Shown here piece by piece: positions 6,831-13,172 of a stretch of DNA of 20,197 nt. Every line of letters begins with the position of its first letter. The stretch's first letter is position 1. The stretch covers positions 1-20,197 of the IMG/VR virus record IMGVR_UViG_3300045136_000127, one strand, 5' to 3'. The position numbers and the translations under genes are program-made. The DNA is from a virus. The notes beneath the pieces are model-generated. The model was given only the letters and a program-made list of their open reading frames with translations, ran no database searches and had not been told where the DNA came from.

Positions 6831-6866
6831 TGGTTGAGGTCCAGGGTGTAATGGTTGAGGTCCAGG
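6828..6866 (+). repeat. 21-bp-period tandem duplication at a start codon
   Basis: TAATGGTTGAGGTCCAGG occurs at 6828-6845 and again at 6849-6866, identical over 18 bases. It duplicates both a stop/start junction (TAATG) and the first codons of the next gene. Confidence 0.9.
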
Positions 6867-7036
6867 AGGCCGAATTTCTCGCGGATGTGGGCGCGTTCCT
6901 GCTCACGTTTACCAACGGGGCCAGCCTGGTCATCACCGGCACCGGGCTCTACCGTCTGGGCAGCGCAGACGGTAAGCAGTGGGCCGAACTGCTGGCAGAG
7001 CTGCCTCTGCCAGCTGCCGCCACACTCGAGGCCTGA
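6830..7036 (+). CDS. Hypothetical neck-region protein, 68 aa
   Basis: Not recognised. Two in-frame starts exist because of a tandem duplication: ATG 6830 (GGAGG at 6821-6825, 4 nt spacing) and ATG 6851 (poorer upstream site). The protein therefore begins MVEVQGVMVEVQEAE. Residues 15-50 alternate hydrophobic and polar residues (LLTFTNGASLVITGTGLYRL), suggesting a small beta sheet. It lies between stopper-like and gp10-like genes and overlaps both neighbours by 1 nt (TAATG, TGATG), so it is probably translated as part of the neck set. Third-base GC bias supports coding. Confidence 0.65.
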   Translation: MVEVQGVMVEVQEAEFLADVGAFLLTFTNGASLVITGTGLYRLGSADGKQWAELLAELPLPAAATLEA

Positions 7037-7566
7037 TGAACGTCCAGGTCATCAACCCCCAGGCCCTGCTCTCGGTTCCGGGCAACGTGGTCGCGGTGGG
7101 CAATTTGGCGTTTCGGCTGTTGGTTGACGAGGCCCTCATGCGAGCGAGAGAGAATGTAGCCTCCGGGGCCAGTGGGTTGCGGGCTCGCAGTGGAACGCTC
7201 TACCGCAGCCTCAAAAAGGGGCCATACCGTCAGTGGCGTCCAGGGGGAGTTGGAGAGCAGAGCATCTACATCGCGAGTCCTGCGTTTTACGGAGCCCTCC
7301 ACGAAACCGGCAGAACCCGAGATGGGCGCTCGGTGATTACGCCGGTACGCGCTCAGTATCTGGTGTTTCGCGTCTATCTCGCCAGCGACACGGATAAACC
7401 CTCAGGCCCCTGGGTGCGCGCCCGGCAGGTGCGCATCGTCAAACGTCCGTTCATGGCTCCGGCCGCTGAGACCGCGATTCGCGGATTCGGTGCGCACGTC
7501 CAGAATGCGCTGCGCACCATCGTTCGGGGCGGGCTGCCCCCAAGCGTGCGGGAGGTGTATCAATGA
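7036..7566 (+). CDS. HK97 gp10-like neck/tail-completion protein
   Basis: Predicted head-tail joining component. Length 176 aa from ATG 7036, which overlaps the preceding TGA; no strong ribosome site is present, so translation is likely coupled. Features of the HK97 gp10-like family: an N-terminal helix with 'EALMRARENV', the conserved 'RSGTLYRSLKKGP' step, beta strands with 'SIYIASPAFYGALHETG' (the family's 'Y...vE.GT'), and the C-terminal 'RPFMAPAAETA' segment (family 'rPFl.PA.e'). Length is near the upper end of the family. It overlaps the next gene by 4 nt (ATGA). Confidence 0.8.
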   Translation: MNVQVINPQALLSVPGNVVAVGNLAFRLLVDEALMRARENVASGASGLRARSGTLYRSLKKGPYRQWRPGGVGEQSIYIASPAFYGALHETGRTRDGRSVITPVRAQYLVFRVYLASDTDKPSGPWVRARQVRIVKRPFMAPAAETAIRGFGAHVQNALRTIVRGGLPPSVREVYQ

Positions 7567-7985
7567 CGGCCAAAACGCTGCTCGCCCAAATCGCCGCGAT
7601 CGCCACGCCCGCTCTGCCCGGCTGGACCGTGTTGCAGTACTACGGCCCTGATGCGGCAGACCGACAGCTCGATATCGGATTCTCCACGGCCACCTATGGA
7701 GGATTCGTCCTGGGCGGCTATCAGGTGCTGGACACGCTCAATCTGCGGCTATTCATCCGGCTCGGCGACACTCCCGATGTGGCCTACGCCGCGTTGCTCG
7801 ATGCCCGAGACGCATTGATGAAGGCAATTTTGCAGAACGCCGACGCGCTCGCCAACGCAGGAGCAGTGCTGTTCCCCGCCCAATCCCCCTATCCTCAGAG
7901 CGAGCCTCCGCAGGTAGCTGCGGACACCCTCTCGACGCTGTTCTGGCAGGTGATTCTTCGGTTACCGCTGGAGCGCCGACTATAG
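7563..7985 (+). CDS. Tail terminator-like protein
   Basis: Predicted to cap the tail tube when it reaches full length and to join it to the neck. Length 140 aa; ATG 7563 overlaps the previous stop and follows GGGAGGTG (7550-7557). The order helix (TLLAQIAAIATPALPGWTVL), beta strands with 'LDTLNLRLFIRLGD', helix (AYAALLDARDALMKAIL), then a final strand (LFWQVILRLPLE) fits the alpha/beta fold of gpU/Gp17-type terminators. No single diagnostic motif is visible, so the assignment leans on position between the gp10-like gene and the tail tube. Confidence 0.6.
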   Translation: MTAKTLLAQIAAIATPALPGWTVLQYYGPDAADRQLDIGFSTATYGGFVLGGYQVLDTLNLRLFIRLGDTPDVAYAALLDARDALMKAILQNADALANAGAVLFPAQSPYPQSEPPQVAADTLSTLFWQVILRLPLERRL

Positions 7986-7992
7986 GAGCACC

Positions 7993-8187
7993 ATGGAACA
8001 CACATCCACGTCAACTGGAGTGCTGCTACACAGCGACACTCTAATCCCTGGTCTGGGCCGCCTCACCGCTGGAGAGTACGCAATCGGTGAGGCGGAGGGA
8101 CAAATCCCAATCGAAATCGCCGAGCGGCTCGCCCTACAGGGCCAGGCCACCCCGCTGCCGGTGAAGGAGGAGGACAATGCCGATTAA
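7993..8187 (+). CDS. Small protein before the tail tube, 64 aa
   Basis: Function unknown. ATG 7993 follows AGGAG (7984-7988). The chain has a Ser/Thr-rich start, a 'IPGLGRLTAGEYAIGEAEG' beta/turn part, then 'IPIEIAERLALQGQATPLP' and an acidic tail. The order IGE..., P-x-E-x-A..L...G..., Pro/acidic tail mirrors the 72-aa protein at 5878, so the two could be distant paralogues. It overlaps the tail tube gene by 11 nt, and the tube's ribosome site (GGAGGAGG) lies within its codons, so the pair are translationally linked. Confidence 0.65.
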   Translation: MEHTSTSTGVLLHSDTLIPGLGRLTAGEYAIGEAEGQIPIEIAERLALQGQATPLPVKEEDNAD

Positions 8188-9109
8188 TCTAGGAGCGTAT
8201 CTGGGGCTGGGCAAGGAGTCCGCCTACGGCACCCCGGTTGCCCCGGCGGTCTACGCAGCCCTCACCAAGCCCGCTAAATTAACAGTGAACGTGCCTTTGG
8301 CCGACGTCGCCAACGTCAACACCTATGGCCCGCTGGCGACCGTTCCGGGCATCCGCTGGGCTGATTTCAGCGCCGAGGCTACCGTGACCCCCAACTTCCT
8401 GGGAGCGGCTCTCTCGGCCCTCATGGGCAGCCCGAGCAGCACCGGCACGGCCCCGAATTTTGTCCACACGTTCACCCCGAAACTGGTGGTCCCCAGTTTT
8501 ACGGCTGAGCACGACGACGGGGTGGACACGTTCCGCACCCAGGGCGTCAAAATCTCGGAGCTGGCGTTCACCCACAGCCCTGAGGGATTTCTAAAACTGG
8601 TCGTCACCGGCATGGGCCAGGACCGTGTGGGGGGAGCTGCCTATGTCGCCCCTACGCTCGAGTCCGAATTCTTTTTCCAACGCCACCTGACCATCACCCT
8701 CAACGCGGTGGCGCTCAGCGCCGACGTGGAGGATTTCAGCCTCAACCTGAAGATGGGGAAAGAGGCACTCAAAGGCTTCGGGAGCCAGACTATCTCGCTG
8801 GTGGAGATTGACGGCACCGCTGAGGCTACCGCTCAGTTCACGTTGCGCTTCTCTTCCGCCCGTGACGCGGCCCGCTACGCGGATTACACGGCGGCGACCG
8901 CTCGAGCGGCGTCGTTCGACTGGCTGCTGAACGCCAACCGCGAGTTCAAGGTGGACTTCGCCAACTGCGTGCTCTCGGCGGACCCGCTGGTCATCAGCAA
9001 CGACGCGCTTGGCCTCGCTCGGGTCAGCATCCAATTGCGGGCGCTCTCCAGCGGCGGCAGCCTGTTCACCGCGACCCTCAAAAACGGCCAGGCCGGAACT
9101 GCGTATTAG
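8177..9109 (+). CDS. Major tail tube protein
   Basis: Predicted subunit of the stacked rings that make the tail tube. Length 310 aa. It begins 'GAYLGLGKESAYGTPVAPAV', a typical opening of the tail-tube family ('lg.g.E.tyGT...p'), followed by alternating beta strands, 'GPLATVPGIRWADFSAEATV' and paired segments 'FHTFTP/FTAEHDDG', and ends 'DPLVISNDALGLARVSIQLR', matching the 'npl.i.....l..tv...' ending. Strong ribosome site GGAGGAGG at 8164-8171. It stands just upstream of the chaperone pair and tape measure, the standard siphovirus order. Confidence 0.82.
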   Translation: MPINLGAYLGLGKESAYGTPVAPAVYAALTKPAKLTVNVPLADVANVNTYGPLATVPGIRWADFSAEATVTPNFLGAALSALMGSPSSTGTAPNFVHTFTPKLVVPSFTAEHDDGVDTFRTQGVKISELAFTHSPEGFLKLVVTGMGQDRVGGAAYVAPTLESEFFFQRHLTITLNAVALSADVEDFSLNLKMGKEALKGFGSQTISLVEIDGTAEATAQFTLRFSSARDAARYADYTAATARAASFDWLLNANREFKVDFANCVLSADPLVISNDALGLARVSIQLRALSSGGSLFTATLKNGQAGTAY

Positions 9110-9117
9110 GAGGACCA

Positions 9118-9591
9118 GTGCTAACGAAGGAGCAACTTTTGGCGCGTCGGCGCAAAACGGTGGAGCTGGACCTGGGCGGAGGGGAGACGTTCGCGGTGCA
9201 GATCAAACCCGTGATGCTCTCCGATTTTTTACAGTTCAAATCCGAGCTGCCCGCCGTGTACCAGATGATTGCCGGGACGATCGGAGCCGAGGGCCAGCCT
9301 CCTGTGGGAGCCGACGACCCCCTGACGCGCACCATGCAGGGCTACGATTTTATGTTGGCGGTCGTGCTGGCGGGCGTGGTCGAGCCCCGGCTCTCGCTCC
9401 AACCAGGACCGAACGAGCTGAGTCCCCGTGACCTTGAGCCGTTCGGGACTGGAGAGGGGCAGGCCATGCCCAACCTGCGCCGGCTCAGCGAGGAGATTCT
9501 AGCACTCAGTGATTTGGGGATGGCCTTTCGCACCGCCGGAGAACCGGCGAGCGTTTCTGCTGCGACTGCACACCCTGGCCCCGACGCTTGA
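9118..9591 (+). CDS. Tail assembly chaperone, first frame (gpG-like)
   Basis: Predicted chaperone that coats the tape measure and recruits tube subunits. The GTG start at 9118 follows AGGAGG (9108-9113). Length 157 aa. It opens 'LTKEQLLARRRKTVELDLGG', has 'VMLSDFLQFKSELPAVYQMI' and an Asp/Glu/Pro-rich middle. Codon quality falls after about 9538, where the overlapping +1 frame takes over the GC-biased pattern, so the last ~18 residues look like read-past of a frameshift site rather than selected protein. Position between tail tube and tape measure supports the role. Confidence 0.75.
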   Translation: MLTKEQLLARRRKTVELDLGGGETFAVQIKPVMLSDFLQFKSELPAVYQMIAGTIGAEGQPPVGADDPLTRTMQGYDFMLAVVLAGVVEPRLSLQPGPNELSPRDLEPFGTGEGQAMPNLRRLSEEILALSDLGMAFRTAGEPASVSAATAHPGPDA

Positions 9592-9745
9592 CGCGCTGGC
9601 CCAGCGCTATCACAGCGACCCCTGGACGGTCTATCACTGGTCGCTCGGACAGTTTGATTTCAACCTCGCAGTGGCCCGCCGGGCTGCCGAAGAGGAGCAC
9701 ATCCGCGATGAGCTACGCCGCATGAGCGAGGTCGGAAGGAGGTAA
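9509..9745 (+). CDS. Tail assembly chaperone extension (gpT-like), probably reached by frameshift
   Basis: Open in the frame +1 relative to the preceding gene from after a TAG at 9500-9502 to TAA at 9743. The protein part 'PENRRAFLLRLHTLAPTLDA' then 'LAQRYHSDPWTVYHWSLGQF' and a charged helix (RRAAEEEHIRDELRRMSEV) resembles the C-terminal part of siphovirus chaperone fusions. The only in-frame start, GTG 9509, has a GAGGAG too far upstream (13 nt), so independent translation is less likely than fusion with the first frame. A +1 slip at TTT-C (9526-9529) would give a 208-aa fusion. The gene ends inside the tape measure's ribosome site (AAGGAGGT). Confidence 0.65.
   Translation: MIWGWPFAPPENRRAFLLRLHTLAPTLDALAQRYHSDPWTVYHWSLGQFDFNLAVARRAAEEEHIRDELRRMSEVGRR
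9514..9529 (+). promoter_or_regulatory. Candidate +1 (or -2) ribosomal frameshift region
   Basis: The first frame reads TTG GGG ATG GCC TTT CGC here. Slips GGG to GGA (9517-9520) or TTT to TTC (9526-9529) would both enter the downstream frame with cognate or near-cognate re-pairing; TTT-C fits best for tRNA-Phe. No lambda-like -1 heptamer would help, since the shift needed is +1 or -2. CCC-G at 9580-9583 is a later alternative. Confidence 0.4.
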
Positions 9746-9749
9746 ACGC

Positions 9750-12700
9750 ATGAACAACGTCTACGACGTAATATTCCAGTTGCGGGATAATGCCAGCAGC
9801 GCCCTCGCTCGCATCGAGGCGGGCATCAAGGGCGTGAGCGGCAGTCTGGAACATGCCAAAGCTTCCTGGGGCGGCTTCGTCAGCGCATCGCAGGCCGCCA
9901 TCACCGGGCTGGGCGTGGTAGGAGCGGGGCTGGCCGCTCTGGGCGGGGCAGCCGTGAAAGCGGCTGCCGATTTTGAGCAGAGCCAGATCGCCTTCACCAC
10001 GCTGCTGGGCAATGGGCAGCGGGCCAAACAGTTCCTCGAGGATTTGCAGCAGTTCGCCAATGCCACGCCGTTCGAGTTCAAGGGGTTGCAGGACTCGGCC
10101 CGGCAACTGCTGGCGTTTGGATTCCAGGCTCAGAACATCCTGCCGATCATGACCAGCATCGGCGACGCGGTGAGCGCTCTCGGCGGGGGTCAGTTCGAAA
10201 TACAGCGGGTCACCCTGGCCCTGGGGCAGATGCAGGCCAAGGGCAAAGTGACCGCCGAGGAGATGATGCAGCTCGCCGAGACCGGCCTCCCGGTCTGGGA
10301 CATCCTGTCGAAAAAAGTCGGCATGTCCATCGGCGAGACGATGAAGGCCGCCAGCAATGGGGCCATCTCGGCCAGTCAGGGCGTCGCGGCGATTTTGCAG
10401 GGCCTCGAGGAGCGTTTCCACGGCTCGATGGACGCCCAGAGCCGCACGCTGAACGGGCTGTTTTCCACCCTGCACGACTCGGCCACCACGACGCTGCGCG
10501 TTGTCGGGCAGGAGATCGTCAAAAACCTCGATCTCTCCAACGTCGTAACGAAGGCATTAGGTGTGTTGAACTGGCTCCAGGACTGGGCCAAAAACGGGGG
10601 CGTGGCTCAGGCGTTCGCCTGGATTCGCGACAACGCCGTTCTGTTGGCCGGAGCCATCACGGGGGTGCTGGCCCCTGCGATTCTCAACGCCGCCGCCGCT
10701 ACTGCGGCCCTGCTGGTGCGTATCGCACCGCTGGCAGCGGCGGGAGTGGGCGCCGCTGTAGCGCTACGCGGCCTGGGCGTGAGCGGGGGCGATTTGCTGC
10801 GGGTGTTTGCGCTGGTGGCGCAGGCCGTCTCTGGGTTGGTGAGCGTGTTCCAGGGCCTCGTGCAGGTGGTGGGGGGAGTCGCCTCGTACATCAGCTCGTT
10901 TTTCCGCTCGGTCGCCAGCAACTTCAGCGACTATTTCCGGTCGGCGGCAGAGTCCATCACCAAATTCCAGCACATGGATTTCCTCGGGGCCTATCAGTCC
11001 TGGCAGGCCGCGATGGGGATATTCGACCGGGCGACTCAGGCTGGCACGGGCGCGCTGGTCAACGCGTTCAGCACTGCTCAGCCGCTCATCAGCAGCGGAC
11101 TGGCCAAAATCACCAGCTCGCTCAACAATCAGGCTGCCCCTGAGTTCAAAAAATTCGCCAGCGACGTGAGCGGCAGCGTCAATCAGGTGACCAGCTCGTT
11201 CACCAAATTGGGCAGTCTGGGCAATCTCCCCGGTGGGGGGGCTGTTTCGACAGCCGGAGGCAGCGCCGCCAAGGGCTGGACGGCTGCCGCAGTTGAGCGA
11301 TTACTGCCCGCCGCTCGTGCGTTGGTTGCCACAGTCGAGCGATTGCAGCAGGCCGGGCAGTTCCTGGCTGCCGACGACGCGCTACAGCGGTTCTTCAAAT
11401 CGGGCGGAGAGGCCGCCCAGAAAGCAGTTGAGATCGCCAAGGCGGAGCTCAAACGGGCTCAAGATGCTGCGGTCGCCGCCAGCAAACGCATCGCTGAGGC
11501 CGTGCAGAACGATTTTAGCCGGGCGCAGGACGCGCTGAGCGCTAAGGCCCAGTCCTGGGCCAGGGCCTGGGCCGAGAAACAACAGGAGGCTGCTCAGGCT
11601 ACGGCGGATGCGGCTAAAGCGGCAGCGGAGGCGGTCGCCAACGACTGGTATTTCGCCCACGACAGCATGACCCAGAAAGCGCAAAGCTGGGCCAACGCGT
11701 TCAAAGAAAAACAGGCCGAGGCCCAGAAAGCCGCTGAGGCCGCAGCTAAAGCCGCTGCGGAGGCGTGGGCCAGGGCGTTGCAGGAGCGCAGGGCGGCCGA
11801 GGAGCTTCGGGGAGTCAACAGCAGTGGCCCCGGCACTACGGATAAACTCGGTCAGAACACCTCGGGCATCTCCGACTACACCATCGGCACTCCCGAACGC
11901 CCCGTACCGGGACAAGCGGGCCTCACGCCGCTCGAGCCGAGCACACCGCCGTTTCTGTTGCCCCCTGAGCCGAATGACAACATGCGGGTGGGGTTCACCC
12001 CCTTGCTGAACGAGTCTCCCGGCAACGCTGCGGGACCCTCGGTGATTCAGGCGGACGAGGTGGTGTTGCAGACACCCGACAACCTGCCGTTCATGTCGGG
12101 CGGATTCAACGGCGTGGAGCCGGTCTCGGCCCCACCGGTTCCGCAACCCCCCGCTGCTGCCAGCGGTCTGAGTCAGATCGCCGATGGGTTTCAGTCGATT
12201 TTCGGAGCCGTCACCGGGCCACTCTCGATCTTCGCCAGCATCCTTCAGCAGATCAACCCAGTGATGGCCGTGGTGGACGGGTTCATGAGTGCCCTGGCCC
12301 CGGTGATCGAAAGCATCAAAGAGCCGTTCAAAATCCTCGGCGAGATTCTAGCGACGCTGGTGCTGCCGGTGTTCCAGGTGCTGCACCCAATCCTCAAAAT
12401 TGTGGCGTACGCGTTTGGAATAGTGGCCCTGATCGTCGCGAAAGTCTGGAATGCGCTGGCCTGGCTGATCGACAAAATTACCTTCGGTTTCGTCAAGCTC
12501 TACATCGACGAGAGCAAAATCCGGGACGCGCTCGGTCGTCTGGGGGACTCCGCCCTCAACACCTCGGCGGCGCTGGACAACCTCACCAGCACGTCGGCGG
12601 GAGTGCCCAGCGGGTTCAAGGTCGCCTATGCGGTGTACGACGCCACGCTGCCCGGCAACGTTAGTCAGCTCCCACCGAACTGGCAAAATTTTGGCAGCGG

Positions 12701-12830
12701 CAGCGTGACGATGAACATCTACACCAACGACCCGGACAAGCTGGCGCAACGGCTGGACGACTACTACGCCCGACGCAACTACGTGCGGACGGGCTCACCC
12801 ATGGGCTCTCCGGGCCGACTGACGCGATAG
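9750..12830 (+). CDS. Tape measure protein
   Basis: Sets tail length and is ejected before DNA. Length 1026 aa; at about 1.5 angstroms per residue this implies a tail near 150 nm. ATG 9750 follows AAGGAGGT (9736-9743). Residues about 70-210 hold the conserved tape-measure domain: FEQSQIAFTTLLGN, FANATPFEFKGL (Thr106), LLAFGFQAQNILP, ALGQMQAKGKVTAEEMMQLA. Hydrophobic segments occur near residues 49-75, 295-340, 350-390 and in the C-terminal part (ATLVLPVFQVLHPILKIVAY and on), usual for these proteins. Residues 585-672 are two 44-residue repeats in an Ala-rich coiled coil. Residues 690-800 are Pro/Ser/Gly-rich linker. No peptidase or lysozyme domain was recognised. Confidence 0.93.
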   Translation: MNNVYDVIFQLRDNASSALARIEAGIKGVSGSLEHAKASWGGFVSASQAAITGLGVVGAGLAALGGAAVKAAADFEQSQIAFTTLLGNGQRAKQFLEDLQQFANATPFEFKGLQDSARQLLAFGFQAQNILPIMTSIGDAVSALGGGQFEIQRVTLALGQMQAKGKVTAEEMMQLAETGLPVWDILSKKVGMSIGETMKAASNGAISASQGVAAILQGLEERFHGSMDAQSRTLNGLFSTLHDSATTTLRVVGQEIVKNLDLSNVVTKALGVLNWLQDWAKNGGVAQAFAWIRDNAVLLAGAITGVLAPAILNAAAATAALLVRIAPLAAAGVGAAVALRGLGVSGGDLLRVFALVAQAVSGLVSVFQGLVQVVGGVASYISSFFRSVASNFSDYFRSAAESITKFQHMDFLGAYQSWQAAMGIFDRATQAGTGALVNAFSTAQPLISSGLAKITSSLNNQAAPEFKKFASDVSGSVNQVTSSFTKLGSLGNLPGGGAVSTAGGSAAKGWTAAAVERLLPAARALVATVERLQQAGQFLAADDALQRFFKSGGEAAQKAVEIAKAELKRAQDAAVAASKRIAEAVQNDFSRAQDALSAKAQSWARAWAEKQQEAAQATADAAKAAAEAVANDWYFAHDSMTQKAQSWANAFKEKQAEAQKAAEAAAKAAAEAWARALQERRAAEELRGVNSSGPGTTDKLGQNTSGISDYTIGTPERPVPGQAGLTPLEPSTPPFLLPPEPNDNMRVGFTPLLNESPGNAAGPSVIQADEVVLQTPDNLPFMSGGFNGVEPVSAPPVPQPPAAASGLSQIADGFQSIFGAVTGPLSIFASILQQINPVMAVVDGFMSALAPVIESIKEPFKILGEILATLVLPVFQVLHPILKIVAYAFGIVALIVAKVWNALAWLIDKITFGFVKLYIDESKIRDALGRLGDSALNTSAALDNLTSTSAGVPSGFKVAYAVYDATLPGNVSQLPPNWQNFGSGSVTMNIYTNDPDKLAQRLDDYYARRNYVRTGSPMGSPGRLTR
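11502..11765 (+). repeat. Two 44-codon tandem repeats in the tape measure
   Basis: Nucleotides 11502-11633 (residues 585-628) and 11634-11765 (629-672) encode gap-free repeats. Both read V-x-N-D..., have KAQSWA at repeat positions 15-20, EKQ at 25-27 and end AKAAAEA. 44 is four times 11, consistent with a hendecad coiled coil. DNA identity is lower than protein identity, so the duplication is not recent. Confidence 0.85.
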
Positions 12831-12839
12831 AGGTGCTGC

Positions 12840-13172
12840 ATGGCGTTTCTCACCCTCGCTACCACTGACATCCAGGTCGACATCGAGCGCTCGACGCAGT
12901 ATCAGTACGACCTGCTGACCCAGCAGCGCCGAGCGTTCAACGGCCGTCTACGCGTTGCGACCCGTGCCCGGAAGGGGCAGTGGACGTTCGTCACCGTCCC
13001 GGTAGACCTCGCTACCCGCACCAGCTACAAGGCCCTGATGCGCCAGTTCGTCGGAGCCTCAGGGGATTACATCGGCACGTCCACCACGGTGTGGGGGGAG
13101 GTGCAGCGGGAGGAGCCCGCTAACCCGCTCGCCACGCGCTGGCGGCTCTACATCACGCTGAGGGAGCAATAG
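12840..13172 (+). CDS. Small tail-tip protein between tape measure and hub, 110 aa
   Basis: Function inferred from position only. ATG 12840 follows AGAGGTG (12829-12835). The chain is beta-rich: 'FLTLATTDIQVDIERSTQYQ' , 'LRVATRARKGQWTFVTVPVD', a short helix 'TRTSYKALMRQFV', and the closing strand 'RWRLYITLREQ'. Siphoviruses usually encode distal tail (Dit) or small minor tail proteins here; at 110 aa it could represent only the N-terminal ring-forming fold of a Dit. It is immediately followed by the hub gene with no gap (TAG then ATG). Confidence 0.6.
   Translation: MAFLTLATTDIQVDIERSTQYQYDLLTQQRRAFNGRLRVATRARKGQWTFVTVPVDLATRTSYKALMRQFVGASGDYIGTSTTVWGEVQREEPANPLATRWRLYITLREQ

Noticed and set aside
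11382-12146. 254-aa - strand frame opposite the tape measure
   Set aside because: Mirror of Ala-rich helical coding; Arg/Leu/Gly-rich product without features.
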